Counted from the stretch's first letter, positions 9,682 to 19,223 are shown. The stretch is DNA of 64,000 bases from Pseudomonas sp. RSB 5.4 (GCF_037126175.1 NZ_CP146986.1:3252501-3316500); one strand, 5' to 3'. Made by a program: numbers and translations. The notes: a model not told the origin generated them from the sequence alone.

Positions 9682-10259
9682 ACCGGCCGACGAATCTGAC
9701 GAACACTTTGACGCTGATGCTGCTGCTTGGCACCAGCGCGACACTGGCTGGCGCGCTGGGCATGCTGTTGATGTCGAGTGCCGTTGTGGGGATTTACAGC
9801 GTGTGCATCGCCCCACTGCGCTTGCGGTTATCTGGCAACAGCCTGTTGCTGGCCAGTCTGCTGCTGGCCGCCACTCTGACCAGTTGTGCCAATATCCTCG
9901 CGCAGCGCTGGGCGCTGCAGTGGCAACAGTCACTCGGGATCTATGGCGGGTTGATCGCCTTGCAATGCGTGGTGCTGGAATACAATGGGTTCTTTCGTCA
10001 GGCGCTTGCCCAGCGCCTGACGTTTTTTGGCCTGTCGAGCGCGCTGCTACTGGCGCTGGCCGTACTGCGTGAACTGTTCGGTCAGGGGCACATCGGTCGT
10101 GTTCTGTCCGAGCACTGGCAAGGACTGGTTCTGTTCAGCGACGGGCTGCACCTGCTGACCCTGGTTCCCGGCGCCTTCATCCTGCTCGGACTCCTGCTCG
10201 CTGCCCGCCAGGCCTGGACCCGCTCGAACGCTCTCTCCAAGGAAACACATCATCCATGA
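9678..10259 (+). CDS. rsxE: Rnf-like subunit E (RsxE), one of two cluster cysteines lost
   Basis: A 193-residue membrane protein related to RsxA/RsxE. QQSLGIYGGLIALQC matches the E. coli YQSLGIFIPLIVTNC segment and keeps the second cysteine (Cys97). The first one (LLGLCPLLA in E. coli) is replaced, LLGTSATLAG having Ser20. The protein is also shorter than the roughly 230-residue E. coli subunit. With RsxA's losses, only one of four expected [2Fe-2S] ligands survives. It overlaps nth by 4 bases. Confidence 0.87.
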   Translation: MNRPTNLTNTLTLMLLLGTSATLAGALGMLLMSSAVVGIYSVCIAPLRLRLSGNSLLLASLLLAATLTSCANILAQRWALQWQQSLGIYGGLIALQCVVLEYNGFFRQALAQRLTFFGLSSALLLALAVLRELFGQGHIGRVLSEHWQGLVLFSDGLHLLTLVPGAFILLGLLLAARQAWTRSNALSKETHHP

Positions 10260-10894
10260 ATGCCGCAAAACGTCTGGAAATCTTCCGCAGACTTCATGAA
10301 GACAACCCCGAGCCGAAGACCGAGCTGGCCTATTCCTCGCCGTTCGAGTTGTTGATCGCGGTAATCCTCTCGGCGCAATCTACCGACGTTGGCGTCAACA
10401 AGGCCACGGCCAAACTGTTTCCGGTGGCCAATACCCCTGCGGCGATCCACGCGCTGGGCGTCGAAGGGCTGTCCGAATACATCAAGACCATCGGCCTCTA
10501 TAACAGCAAAGCGAAAAACGTGATCGAGACCTGCCGCATGCTGGTCGAACTGCACAATGGCGAAGTCCCGCAGACGCGCGAAGAACTGGAAGCGCTGCCC
10601 GGTGTCGGCCGCAAAACGGCCAACGTAGTGCTCAATACCGCTTTTCGTCAGTTGACCATGGCGGTCGACACGCACATTTTTCGCGTGAGCAACCGCACCG
10701 GCATTGCCCCGGGCAAAAATGTGGTCGAGGTGGAAAAGAAGTTGATGAAGTTTGTGCCGAAAGATTACCTGCTCGACTCTCACCACTGGCTGATTCTGCA
10801 TGGTCGCTATGTGTGTCTGGCGCGCAAGCCACGCTGTGGCAGCTGCCGGATCGAAGATTTGTGCGAGTACAAACACAAAACCTCGGACGATTGA
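10256..10894 (+). CDS. nth: Endonuclease III
   Basis: A 212-residue DNA glycosylase/AP lyase that removes oxidised pyrimidines. The helix-hairpin-helix LPGVGRKTANVVL contains the catalytic Lys, and the catalytic Asp follows in VDTHIFRVSNR. The C-terminal [4Fe-4S] loop CLARKPRCGSCRIEDLC has the canonical C-x6-C-x2-C-x5-C spacing. It is the last gene of the rsx run, the usual rsx/rnf-nth linkage in gamma-proteobacteria. Confidence 0.97.
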   Translation: MNAAKRLEIFRRLHEDNPEPKTELAYSSPFELLIAVILSAQSTDVGVNKATAKLFPVANTPAAIHALGVEGLSEYIKTIGLYNSKAKNVIETCRMLVELHNGEVPQTREELEALPGVGRKTANVVLNTAFRQLTMAVDTHIFRVSNRTGIAPGKNVVEVEKKLMKFVPKDYLLDSHHWLILHGRYVCLARKPRCGSCRIEDLCEYKHKTSDD

Positions 10895-11001
10895 CTGACT
10901 ATTGGAATAATTGATTCGTCGATTGAAAAAATCTTTTTTACCCGCAGCAGGAATATCGATATAAGGAGCGCCAAAGGCAGTCTTAGCCTGGAGTTCACCT
11001 T

Positions 11002-11181
11002 ATGACTGACACCAAAGAACAATTGGACGTAGATGACGATTTCACAGTTGTGGAAACCGACGACGCCGAACCTGTCGTCGAGGTCGCCAAGACCAATCTG
11101 AGCAAACGTCGCACCATCGATAACCTGCTTGAGGAGCGCCGACTGCAAAAGCAATTGGCCGATTACGATTTTGATCTCTGA
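11002..11181 (+). CDS. PA3496-family small acidic protein
   Basis: A 59-residue ORF starting MTDTKEQLDVDDDFTVVETD. The N-terminal half is very acidic and the C-terminal half basic and helical (KTNLSKRRTIDNLLEERRLQ). GGAG lies upstream, and a good terminator follows directly. In P. aeruginosa the small gene PA3496 likewise follows nth (PA3495). The family has been linked to envelope integrity, but nothing in the sequence shows a mechanism. Confidence 0.8.
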   Translation: MTDTKEQLDVDDDFTVVETDDAEPVVEVAKTNLSKRRTIDNLLEERRLQKQLADYDFDL

Positions 11182-11187
11182 TACTTG

Positions 11188-11214
11188 AAAGCCTCCCGAA
11201 CCGGAGGCTTTTTA
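11188..11214 (+). terminator. Rho-independent terminator after the PA3496-family gene
   Basis: AAGCCTCC-cgaacc-GGAGGCTT followed by TTTTA, only seven bases past the stop codon. Confidence 0.9.
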
Positions 11215-11267
11215 CTTTCCGGGAATCCGACACCGAGCGGCCCATGATCCGTCGGCAGGCAGGACCA

Positions 11268-11894
11268 TCAGACCAGCCCGTTGCGTTGCGCCAGCTCAAT
11301 CAGGTCCACCAGCGACCGAGCATTGAGCTTCAATAACAAACGGGTCTTGTAAGTGCTGACCATCTTGTTGCTGAGAAACATGCCGTCAGCGATTTCCTTG
11401 TTGGTCTTGCCCCGCGCCAATTGCTGCAACACCATCATTTCCCGCCCGGAAAGGCGGTCTACCATATCGGCCTCACTGGCATTACCGAGGCTGGTTCGCA
11501 CGGTATGCAGGGCCTGGTTTGGAAAATAGCTGTATCCGGACAGTACGGCCTTGATCGCACTGAGCAACTCTGTCAGATCCTGTTGTTTACAGACATACCC
11601 CGCCGCCCCCGACTGCATGCAGCGCATCGAAAAATGCCCGGGTGCCTGAGAGGTCAACACCAGAACTTTCAATGGCATCGGTGTCGAGTTCAGACGGGCA
11701 ATAACTTCCAGACCATCGAGCTTCGGTATTCCAATATCCAGAATAACGATATCCGGCATTTGTTCACGCGCAAGTTGCAATGCATCCACACCATTATCTG
11801 TTTCGGCAATAACTTCGTAGCCATGACGTTCCATCAGCATACGCACAGCAAGACGAATGACGGGGTGATCATCCACGATCAGCACTTTATTCAT
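11268..11894 (-). CDS. Orphan NarL/LuxR-type response regulator
   Basis: A 208-residue two-domain regulator: a receiver (MNKVLIVDDHPVIRLAVRML, phospho-acceptor Asp53 in VILDIG, Lys in GYVCKQ) and a C-terminal LuxR helix-turn-helix (LSGREMMVLQQLARGKTNKEIADGM begins it). It is closest in look to BvgA/EvgA-type regulators. No sensor kinase is adjacent, so its partner is elsewhere. Start 11894 is chosen for the conserved MNKVLIVDDH reading; 14 extra residues are possible upstream. Targets are unknown. Confidence 0.88.
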   Translation of the reverse strand: MNKVLIVDDHPVIRLAVRMLMERHGYEVIAETDNGVDALQLAREQMPDIVILDIGIPKLDGLEVIARLNSTPMPLKVLVLTSQAPGHFSMRCMQSGAAGYVCKQQDLTELLSAIKAVLSGYSYFPNQALHTVRTSLGNASEADMVDRLSGREMMVLQQLARGKTNKEIADGMFLSNKMVSTYKTRLLLKLNARSLVDLIELAQRNGLV

Positions 11895-12397
11895 GGGCAA
11901 GTCCAGTTTCGCTGTTCGAATTTTTAGAACCCGCACAATAGCCTAGTCACTTCCGACATGGCACAAGAGAGTTCCGTCACACTCACAGCCAAAGACATTC
12001 CCTACATCAAAAAAAGACTATTCCTACAAAAAACCGCCACTGGTGATATTGGCAAGCCCCGGCCGTTTCTCTGACCACGCCTTGGACGTGAAAAATACTA
12101 CGCACTGCAACCCAAGCCGGCTCACTGATCCAGAGCCTCTCGCGCAAGAAGAGACTGCAAAATTGCTGTTGTTGCATGACAGCGCACTGCTGAGGCCGGA
12201 CAGCTTCAGGCTGACAATCGATTGTAAAAACAACAGCAAGAACGCCACTACACATTTTAAACAATCAACGTCTGAAACAAGATACTTCTACCCAACGAAT
12301 TTTATTTAATATAAAAAAGAGCATCAGACGCAAAACTTCACCCACATGAAATCATTCAATAAACACATTGGAAAAACACACTTAATGAGCAAACACC
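11895..12397. other. AT-rich intergenic region, no gene supported
   Basis: About 500 bases between divergent genes, much richer in A and T than its surroundings, especially 12230-12400. One 88-codon open frame (12043-12309) shows no recognisable protein character. The region must hold the promoters of the response regulator and the hypothetical membrane protein. I see no clear repeat or terminator in it. Confidence 0.6.
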
Positions 12398-13051
12398 ATG
12401 ATAAAAATCAGAAAAAAAATCACCAACCCCATGACGGTAATTGCAATATTTGCATTTATTTCCGAATCGTCGGCGGCCATCTCCCTGCCTTTTCTAGATA
12501 ACGATGAAAGAGAAGTCTATATCTGGTTCCTGATCAGCTTCCCGTTTTACTTGCTGTTGCTGTTTTTTTTAACGCTGAACTTCAACTACCGTTCATTGTA
12601 TGCGCCGTCGGACTTCGACAAGGACGACAGTTTTCTAAAAGTCTTTGATGAGTTGAAGCAGACGGAGAATATCCCCTGTTCGTCCCCGGCACGCGGAGCA
12701 CCAGGCGGTCAGGAGTGGACGCTACCTGAACGTGGCATTGACGAATCCTGCCCGGAGCGAGCGTGGATTGAGCACACCATCCAACTGCCCAAATCCATGG
12801 GCACGTTGCGCGCCATCGATGTACGTCCGCTGAACAGCACACAGGCGTTCAATGCGCTGGCCGAACACTTTCCTCAGCTTGGCAAGCAATCGGCCAAGGC
12901 AGTGGTATTTTTGACCGACTCTGCGTCTGACGCTCTGCTCAAGCAAATTACCCTCAGCCTTGTCAAACAAGCGAAAAAAAACGGAGGCGCCAAACTTTTC
13001 GTTGCTTATAACGTGAGCACGCAAAGTACTACGGTGCTGAGGGGGGAATGA
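12398..13051 (+). CDS. Hypothetical membrane protein with two N-terminal helices
   Basis: I do not recognise this 217-residue protein. Two hydrophobic helices (about residues 14-33, TVIAIFAFISESSAAISLPF, and 43-64, ending LLLLFFLTLNF) are followed by a soluble region. In that region residues 130-215 look like a compact alpha/beta domain (AKAVVFLTDSASDALLKQIT, GGAKLFVAYNVSTQ). The first third is AT-rich with Lys/Ile/Asn codons unlike the neighbours, suggesting transfer or relaxed selection. It is monocistronic and divergent from the orphan response regulator, which might control it. Confidence 0.7.
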   Translation: MIKIRKKITNPMTVIAIFAFISESSAAISLPFLDNDEREVYIWFLISFPFYLLLLFFLTLNFNYRSLYAPSDFDKDDSFLKVFDELKQTENIPCSSPARGAPGGQEWTLPERGIDESCPERAWIEHTIQLPKSMGTLRAIDVRPLNSTQAFNALAEHFPQLGKQSAKAVVFLTDSASDALLKQITLSLVKQAKKNGGAKLFVAYNVSTQSTTVLRGE

Positions 13052-13141
13052 GACGCAGAGTAGATGCCTGAAGTGGACATTCAAGAAAATGCTGGAATTG
13101 ACCGTAACAACATATGTTGCGGGTTAACGTCAGACAACCAC

Positions 13142-13181
13142 AAAAAAAAATGGCGGCTTTGTCACTGGGACAAGCCGCCAC
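13142..13181 (-). terminator. Rho-independent terminator after argG
   Basis: On the reverse strand TGGCGGCTTGTC and GACAAAGCCGCCA pair around a short loop and are followed by nine T residues, about 22 bases past the argG stop. Confidence 0.9.
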
Positions 13182-13202
13182 TTCTTTACAGGCCCGCGAT
13201 GC

Positions 13203-14420
13203 TTAGAACAGCTTGCGGCCTTTGTTGGCAGCAATGCGCATGCGCAGCGCGTTGAGCTTGATGAAGCCCGCCGCGTCGGCCTGGTTGTAAGCGCCGCCGT
13301 CTTCTTCGAAGGTCGCGATATTGGCGTCGAACAGCGAATCGTCGGACTTGCGACCGGTCACGATCACGTTGCCTTTGTACAGCTTCAGGCGAACCACGCC
13401 GTTCACGTTGACCTGGGAAGCGTCGATCATCTGTTGCAGCATCAGACGCTCCGGGCTCCACCAGTAGCCGGTGTAGATCAGGCTGGCGTATTTCGGCATC
13501 AGCTCGTCTTTGAGGTGAGCGACTTCGCGGTCCAGGGTGATCGATTCGATGGCGCGGTGAGCGCGCAGCATGATGGTGCCGCCCGGGGTTTCGTAGCAGC
13601 CACGGGACTTCATGCCCACGTAACGGTTTTCAACGATGTCCAGACGACCGATACCGTGAGCACCGCCGATTTTGTTCAGCGTTGCCAGTACGGTGGCCGG
13701 AGTCATTTCGACGCCGTCCAGGGCAACGATGTCGCCGTTGCGGTAGGTCAGTTCCAGGTATTGCGGGGTGTCAGGCGCGTTCTCCGGGGAGACGGTCCAG
13801 CGCCACATGTCTTCTTCGTGCTCGGTCCAGGTGTCTTCCAGCACGCCGCCTTCATAGGAGATGTGCAGCAGGTTGGCGTCCATCGAGTACGGAGATTTCT
13901 TCTTGCCGTGACGCTCGATCGGGATCGCGTGCTTCTCGGCGTAGTCCATCAGCTTCTCGCGGGACAGCAGGTCCCACTCACGCCATGGAGCAATGACTTT
14001 CACGCCTGGCTTGAGCGCGTAGGCACCCAGTTCGAAACGCACCTGGTCATTGCCCTTGCCGGTAGCGCCATGGGAAATGGCGTCGGCGCCGGTTTCGTTG
14101 GCGATTTCGATCAGACGTTTGGCGATCAGCGGACGTGCGATGGAGGTACCCAGCAGGTACTCGCCTTCGTAAACGGTGTTGGCGCGGAACATCGGGAACA
14201 CGAAGTCACGCACGAATTCTTCGCGCAGGTCGTCGATGTAGATTTCTTTGACGCCCATGGCCTGAGCCTTGGCGCGAGCCGGCTCGACCTCTTCGCCCTG
14301 ACCCAGGTCAGCGGTGAAGGTCACCACTTCACAGTTATAAGTATCCTGCAGCCACTTGAGGATCACCGAAGTGTCCAGGCCGCCGGAATACGCCAGAACG
14401 ACCTTGTTTACGTCCGCCAT
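13203..14420 (-). CDS. argG: Argininosuccinate synthase
   Basis: A 405-residue type I argininosuccinate synthase, joining citrulline and aspartate with ATP in arginine synthesis. It has the PP-loop [15 protein letters not shown] near the N-terminus, [14 protein letters not shown] around residue 115, and [19 protein letters not shown]. Length and motifs are normal. argF, which makes the citrulline, lies about 8 kb away in the same window. Confidence 0.98.
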   Translation of the reverse strand: MADVNKVVLAYSGGLDTSVILKWLQDTYNCEVVTFTADLGQGEEVEPARAKAQAMGVKEIYIDDLREEFVRDFVFPMFRANTVYEGEYLLGTSIARPLIAKRLIEIANETGADAISHGATGKGNDQVRFELGAYALKPGVKVIAPWREWDLLSREKLMDYAEKHAIPIERHGKKKSPYSMDANLLHISYEGGVLEDTWTEHEEDMWRWTVSPENAPDTPQYLELTYRNGDIVALDGVEMTPATVLATLNKIGGAHGIGRLDIVENRYVGMKSRGCYETPGGTIMLRAHRAIESITLDREVAHLKDELMPKYASLIYTGYWWSPERLMLQQMIDASQVNVNGVVRLKLYKGNVIVTGRKSDDSLFDANIATFEEDGGAYNQADAAGFIKLNALRMRIAANKGRKLF

Positions 14421-14549
14421 GCCATCACTCCACGGGGTTCTACGGAAAGCCGAGGAGTCTACCGCTCAAATACGATAATTTACAGAGGCGCGACAGCTTA
14501 AGACGACAAAGCGACAGAATCTGTCGAGAGCGCGACGATGACCGGCGGG

Positions 14550-15458
14550 TCAGGAAGTCGCCGCAGCATTGGCAGGCGCGCTGGCTTGTGGCGCTGGCGC
14601 AGTGGTCGGTGCCACCCGTGCCAGCTTCACGCTGACCCGGCGATTCTTCGCCCGGTTAGTGGCATTGGTGTTCGGCACCAAAGGATATTGCTCACCATGG
14701 AAACGCACGGTGATCTGCGATTCGGCGATGCCGTTGGCCTTGAAGAAATCGACCACCGCCAGCGCGCGACGGCGCGACAGTTCACGGTTGGTCAGACGGT
14801 TGCCGCTGTTGTCGGAATAGCCATCCAGTTCGATGTGATTGACCGTCGGATCGGCCTTCATGAAGTCCAGCATCACCTGCAGCCTGGCGCGAGCGGCGGA
14901 GTCCAGATCAGTGCCCTCACCCGGAAAACCGACCTGCGATTGTTTGATCTGGTCAAAATTCTGCGGCAGCAGTTTTGCCACACACGTCTGGTAATCATTG
15001 AACGCTTTGCTGAACTTCACCGGCAGCAGACGCACTTCCGAAACTCGGCCATCGCCGGACGCACGGCGCACCACCGGGCTGCGACCGTCCAGCAAACCGC
15101 TGATCAGCCCGCCGGCCTGGGATTGCGAACTGTTGAACAGCACGTTACCGGTGCCGATCCTGACGCTGCCCAGGTAGATGTCGTTGCGCCCCGGTTGCCA
15201 TGGCGCGGCCGCCGCAAGCAACGTCGCTGAACCGCCGCCGAGCATGGCGTTATAGGCATTGAGGCGGAATATCGCCTGTTCGCCGGCCTTGCGCACGAAC
15301 TGGCCCGAGCCGAAATCGGTGATCGGCTGGGTCAGGCGGCACTCGAACTTGTCGCCCTCGACCGTCCACTCAATGTTCTCCAGACGCGTCTGGTAGGTGA
15401 GCGCCATCGCGGGGAGGCTGGCAAACACACTGAGCAAGGCTAAATATCGCTGGCGCAC
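14550..15458 (-). CDS. motY: OmpA-family flagellar motor protein MotY
   Basis: A 302-residue secreted protein: signal peptide (to about residue 19, ending PAMA), an N-terminal MotY-specific beta domain (TYQTRLENIEWTVEGDKFEC), then an OmpA C-terminal peptidoglycan-binding domain with IELDGYSDNSGNRLTNRELS and NRRVSVKL. MotY anchors stator units of the polar flagellar motor; P. aeruginosa has it in the same argG-motY-pyrC context (PA3525-3527). I start at GTG 15458, which has GGAG six bases upstream; an ATG at 15470 would put non-signal residues first. Confidence 0.9.
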   Translation of the reverse strand: MRQRYLALLSVFASLPAMALTYQTRLENIEWTVEGDKFECRLTQPITDFGSGQFVRKAGEQAIFRLNAYNAMLGGGSATLLAAAAPWQPGRNDIYLGSVRIGTGNVLFNSSQSQAGGLISGLLDGRSPVVRRASGDGRVSEVRLLPVKFSKAFNDYQTCVAKLLPQNFDQIKQSQVGFPGEGTDLDSAARARLQVMLDFMKADPTVNHIELDGYSDNSGNRLTNRELSRRRALAVVDFFKANGIAESQITVRFHGEQYPLVPNTNATNRAKNRRVSVKLARVAPTTAPAPQASAPANAAATS

Positions 15459-15618
15459 GGGAGGCTCCATTGGCTTCTGTAACACAAAGACCGATTCACA
15501 CTATGTTTACGGCATACCTACGGGATATCGGAAGGTTCCGGCAAAACTTGATAGCGAGTGCCTGCAAGAGTCTTTTCCGGTAGCATTCCCCTCAGTTTGA
15601 CCCGCCTGGAATCCCCTC

Positions 15619-16665
15619 ATGTCCGACCGCCTGACCCTGCTGCGTCCCGACGACTGGCACATTCATCTTCGCGATGGTGCCGTGTTGACCAATACCGTTG
15701 CCGATGTTGCGCGCACCTTTGGCCGCGCCATCATCATGCCCAACCTGGTACCACCGGTGCGCAACGCCGCTGAAGCCGACGGCTATCGCCAGCGGATTCT
15801 CGCTGCCCGCCCGGCCGGCAGTCGTTTCGAACCGCTGATGGTGCTGTACCTCACCGACCGCACCCAGCCCGAAGAAATTCGTCAGGCCAAGGCCAGCGGT
15901 TTCGTGCACGCTGCCAAATTGTACCCGGCCGGCGCCACTACCAACTCCGATTCCGGGGTGACCAGCATCGACAAGATCTTCCCGGCGCTGGAAGCCATGG
16001 CCGAAGTCGGCATGCCGCTGCTGATCCACGGCGAAGTCACCCGTGGCGATGTCGACGTCTTCGATCGCGAAAAGATTTTCATCGATGAGCACATGCGCCG
16101 TGTCGTCGAGCGTTTCCCGACGCTCAAAGTGGTGTTCGAACACATCACCACCGGCGACGCCGTGCAGTTCGTCAACGAGGCTTCGGCCAACGTCGGCGCG
16201 ACCATCACCGCGCATCACCTGCTGTACAACCGCAACCACATGTTGGTGGGCGGGATTCGGCCGCACTTCTATTGCCTGCCGATCCTCAAGCGTAATACCC
16301 ATCAGGAAGCCCTGCTCGATGCCGCCACCAGCGGCAGCGCGAAGTTCTTCCTCGGTACCGACTCGGCGCCGCACGCCCAGCACGCCAAGGAAGCCGCCTG
16401 CGGCTGCGCCGGCTGCTACACCGCGTACGCCGCCATTGAGCTGTATGCCGAAGCCTTCGAACAGCGCAACGCGCTGGACAAGCTTGAAGCGTTCGCCAGC
16501 CTCAACGGCCCACGCTTCTACGGTCTGCCGGCCAACACCGATCGCATCACCCTGGTTCGCGAAGAATGGACCGCCCCGACCAGCCTGCCGTTTGGCGAGC
16601 TGACCGTTATCCCGCTGCGCGCCGGTGAAAAACTGCGCTGGCGCCTGCTGGAGGAACACGCGTGA
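15619..16665 (+). CDS. pyrC: Dihydroorotase
   Basis: A 348-residue class II dihydroorotase closing carbamoyl aspartate to dihydroorotate in pyrimidine synthesis. The zinc-binding HIHLRDG motif lies at the N-terminus, further ligands are in [14 protein letters not shown] and ITAHHLLYN, and the catalytic Asp is in FLGTDSAPH. Length is normal. It overlaps rnt by 4 bases, so the two are probably cotranscribed. Confidence 0.98.
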   Translation: MSDRLTLLRPDDWHIHLRDGAVLTNTVADVARTFGRAIIMPNLVPPVRNAAEADGYRQRILAARPAGSRFEPLMVLYLTDRTQPEEIRQAKASGFVHAAKLYPAGATTNSDSGVTSIDKIFPALEAMAEVGMPLLIHGEVTRGDVDVFDREKIFIDEHMRRVVERFPTLKVVFEHITTGDAVQFVNEASANVGATITAHHLLYNRNHMLVGGIRPHFYCLPILKRNTHQEALLDAATSGSAKFFLGTDSAPHAQHAKEAACGCAGCYTAYAAIELYAEAFEQRNALDKLEAFASLNGPRFYGLPANTDRITLVREEWTAPTSLPFGELTVIPLRAGEKLRWRLLEEHA

Positions 16666-17339
16666 GTGAAGACCATTTCGACGACGAACTGGACGGTCAA
16701 GGTGGCGGCGGCGGTTCCCGTCACCCAATGGCAGCACGTTTTCGCGGTTACCTGCCGGTTGTCGTCGACGTAGAGACCGGTGGCTTCAATTCGGCCACCG
16801 ACGCTCTGCTGGAGATTGCCGCGACCACCATCGCCATGGATGAAAAGGGTTTCGTCTACCCGGATCACACCTACTTTTTCCGCGTCGAGCCGTTCGAAGG
16901 CGCCAACATCGAAGCGGCGGCGCTGGAGTTCACCGGGATCAAGCTCGATCACCCGTTGCGCATGGCGGTCAGCGAAGAAACCGCGCTGACCGACATCTTC
17001 CGTGGCGTGCGCAAGGCGCTGAAGGCCAATGGCTGCAAGCGCGCGATTCTGGTCGGCCATAACAGCAGCTTCGACCTTGGCTTCCTGAATGCTGCGGTTG
17101 CGCGTCTGGACATGAAGCGCAACCCGTTTCACCCGTTCTCCAGCTTCGATACCGCGACGCTGGCCGGTCTGGCTTACGGCCAAACCGTACTGGCCAAGGC
17201 CTGTCAGGCAGCCGACATCGACTTCGACGGCCGTGAAGCGCATTCGGCGCGTTACGACACCGAGAAGACCGCCGAGCTGTTCTGCGGCATCGTCAACCGC
17301 TGGAAACAGATGGGCGGCTGGGAAGACTTCGACGACTGA
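16662..17339 (+). CDS. rnt: Ribonuclease T
   Basis: A 225-residue DEDD exoribonuclease that matures the 3' ends of tRNA and other stable RNAs. The DEDD residues are visible: Asp and Glu in [10 protein letters not shown] (ExoI), Asp in NSSFDLGFL (ExoII), and Asp in [14 protein letters not shown] (ExoIII) with the DEDDh His. Its start overlaps the pyrC stop, and a bidirectional terminator follows. Confidence 0.97.
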   Translation: MSEDHFDDELDGQGGGGGSRHPMAARFRGYLPVVVDVETGGFNSATDALLEIAATTIAMDEKGFVYPDHTYFFRVEPFEGANIEAAALEFTGIKLDHPLRMAVSEETALTDIFRGVRKALKANGCKRAILVGHNSSFDLGFLNAAVARLDMKRNPFHPFSSFDTATLAGLAYGQTVLAKACQAADIDFDGREAHSARYDTEKTAELFCGIVNRWKQMGGWEDFDD

Positions 17340-17364
17340 TCCTCGTCGGACAAATCCCGTGCAT

Positions 17365-17397
17365 GAAAAAACCGGCCACGTGGGCCGGTTTTTTTGT
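17365..17397. terminator. Bidirectional terminator between rnt and the peroxiredoxin gene
   Basis: AAAAAACCGGCCCACG-type stem: AAAACCGGCC pairs with GGCCGGTTTT, with A residues before and T residues after. It can stop transcription from both convergent genes. Confidence 0.9.
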
Positions 17398-17413
17398 ACC
17401 TCGACGTTGTGCC

Positions 17414-18016
17414 TTACAGGGCAGCAGCGTTCTCGGTCAGGTAAGCCGCAACGCCTTCTGGCGAAGCGTTCATGCCTTTGTCGCCTTTTTTCCAGTTGGC
17501 AGGGCAGACTTCGCCGTGCTCTTCGTGGAATTGCAGAGCGTCGACCAGACGGATCAGCTCTTCCATGTTACGGCCCAGCGGCAGGTCGTTGATGATCTGC
17601 GAGCGGACAACGCCCTTGTCGTCGATCAGGAACGCGCCACGGAAAGCCACGCCGCCTTCGGACTCAACGTCGTAGGCCTTGGCGATGTCGTGCTTCATGT
17701 CGGCAGCCATGGTGTATTTCACCTGGCCGATGCCGCCATTGTTGACCGGGGTGTTGCGCCAGGCGTTGTGGGTGAAGTGCGAGTCGATCGACACAGCGAT
17801 CACTTCTACGTTACGTGCCTTGAAGTCAGCCATGCGGTTGTCCAGAGCGATCAGCTCGGACGGGCAGACGAAGGTGAAGTCCAGTGGGTAGAAGAACACC
17901 AGGCCGTATTTGCCTTTGATGGCCGAGGACAGGGTGAAGCTGTCAACGATCTCGCCATTGCCGAGTACGGCCGGGACGGTGAAGTCAGGGGCTTGTTTGC
18001 CTACGAGTACGCTCAT
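17414..18016 (-). CDS. Typical 2-Cys peroxiredoxin (AhpC/Prx1 class)
   Basis: A 200-residue thiol peroxidase. The peroxidatic Cys51 is in DFTFVCPSE and the resolving Cys171 in GEVCPANW; GGIGQVKYTMAADM and AFLIDDKGVVRSQ are further landmarks. It reduces hydrogen peroxide and organic peroxides, presumably with thioredoxin or AhpF from elsewhere. It corresponds to PA3529, which likewise precedes bfd and bacterioferritin, so the neighbourhood is one of peroxide and iron management. Confidence 0.95.
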   Translation of the reverse strand: MSVLVGKQAPDFTVPAVLGNGEIVDSFTLSSAIKGKYGLVFFYPLDFTFVCPSELIALDNRMADFKARNVEVIAVSIDSHFTHNAWRNTPVNNGGIGQVKYTMAADMKHDIAKAYDVESEGGVAFRGAFLIDDKGVVRSQIINDLPLGRNMEELIRLVDALQFHEEHGEVCPANWKKGDKGMNASPEGVAAYLTENAAAL

Positions 18017-18264
18017 GGATATCTCCTGGTGAATAACTTTGAAGTTCAGGGTCCGGGCCAGCCTGCCACCCTCAGGCGACAGCCCTGTGACACGAACCCT
18101 CTTCGCAAGGGCCGACCATCATACACTGCGTTTTTCGCCTGTCCTTAACGGTTTTTTGCTCAAAGCGGATAACCGTGCCGCATTTTCGGGGCCAGGCAAA
18201 TCGCCATTAAGCACCGTTCGTCAGTCATCGCTGATTCGTTCATAAAGCGTTCAGAAAGCACTTT

Positions 18265-18283
18265 GACAATCATTCTCGTTAAC
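18265..18283 (+). promoter_or_regulatory. Candidate Fur box upstream of bfd
   Basis: GACAATCATTCTCGTTAAC lies about 50 bases before the bfd start and matches most of the Fur consensus GATAATGATAATCATTATC read as hexamer repeats. Iron-repressed bfd is established in Pseudomonas, where Bfd releases iron from bacterioferritin under starvation. Found by eye. Confidence 0.65.
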
Positions 18284-18330
18284 ATTAAGATCCATCGCAA
18301 TTGAGTCACAACCAGCGACGGTTCTCACTT

Positions 18331-18549
18331 ATGTATGTTTGTCTCTGCACTGGCGTCACCGACGGACAGATCCGCGAAGCGATCTATGAAGGTTGCTGCA
18401 GCTATAAAGAAGTCCGCCAGGCCACCGGCGTCGCCAGCCAATGCGGCAAATGTGCCTGCCTGGCCAAGGAAGTGGTCCGCGAAACCCTGACCAAACTGCA
18501 AACCGCCCAGGCCGCGATCCCGTATCCGGTAGAATTTACAGCGGCGTAA
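18331..18549 (+). CDS. bfd: Bacterioferritin-associated ferredoxin
   Basis: A 72-residue [2Fe-2S] protein starting MYVCLCTGVTDGQIREAI. Cys4, Cys6, Cys38 and Cys41 (CLC and CGKC) supply the cluster. It docks on bacterioferritin and passes electrons from ferredoxin reductase to mobilise stored iron. A Fur-like box upstream suits expression in iron starvation. The gene precedes bfr but is separated from it by its own terminator. Confidence 0.95.
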   Translation: MYVCLCTGVTDGQIREAIYEGCCSYKEVRQATGVASQCGKCACLAKEVVRETLTKLQTAQAAIPYPVEFTAA

Positions 18550-18566
18550 TTACCCCAATTTCGAAG

Positions 18567-18591
18567 AACCGGACTTATGTCCGGTTTTTTT
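18567..18591 (+). terminator. Rho-independent terminator after bfd
   Basis: AACCGGAC-ttat-GTCCGGTT followed by TTTTT; separates bfd from bfr, which are oppositely regulated in Pseudomonas. Confidence 0.9.
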
Positions 18592-18749
18592 ATGCCCGTA
18601 AATCAACTGGTTAGGCGCTAGACGCGGAACACAAACATTCTTATTCAGATTTAATTTCATTTATTATTCAATAACTTAGGTTTGACACTTATAAGTACCA
18701 AGCTCAAACTCCGCCTTATATACAGCTATTACAGGGCAGGACTCCCATC

Positions 18750-19223
18750 ATGAAAGGCGACATTACAGTCATCCAGCATCTCAACAAGATCCTTGCCAAT
18801 GAGCTGGTCGCGATCAATCAGTACTTCCTGCATGCGCGCATGTATGAAGATTGGGGCCTGAACAAGCTGGGCAAGCACGAGTACCACGAATCCATCGACG
18901 AGATGAAACACGCGGACAAGCTGATCAAGCGCATCCTGTTCCTTGAAGGCCTGCCGAACGTGCAGGATCTGGGCAAGCTGCACATTGGCGAGCACACCCA
19001 GGAAATGCTCGAGTGCGACCTGCGCATCGAAAAGACCGGCCACGCCGATCTGAAAGCCGCCATCGCCCATTGCGAATCGGTTGGCGACTTCGGCAGCCGT
19101 GAACTGCTCGAAGACATTCTCGAGTCCGAAGAAGAACACATCGACTGGCTGGAAACCCAACTGGGCCTGATCGATAAAGTCGGTCTTGAGAACTATCTGC
19201 AATCGCAGATGGGCGAAGAGTAG
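18750..19223 (+). CDS. bfr: Bacterioferritin
   Basis: A 157-residue haem-containing ferritin subunit (24-mer iron store). All ferroxidase ligands are present: Glu18, Glu51, His54, Glu94, Glu127 and His130. Met52, the inter-subunit haem ligand, is present in DEMKHADKL. Placement beside bfd matches BfrB of P. aeruginosa. The 130-base region upstream is AT-rich and probably holds the promoter. Its TAG stop lies inside the first bases of a REP-like sequence. Confidence 0.97.
   Translation: MKGDITVIQHLNKILANELVAINQYFLHARMYEDWGLNKLGKHEYHESIDEMKHADKLIKRILFLEGLPNVQDLGKLHIGEHTQEMLECDLRIEKTGHADLKAAIAHCESVGDFGSRELLEDILESEEEHIDWLETQLGLIDKVGLENYLQSQMGEE

Noticed and set aside
12043..12309. An 88-codon open frame in the AT-rich intergenic region
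   Set aside because: No ribosome binding site of note, no recognisable motif, and stop-poor reading is plausible by chance here.
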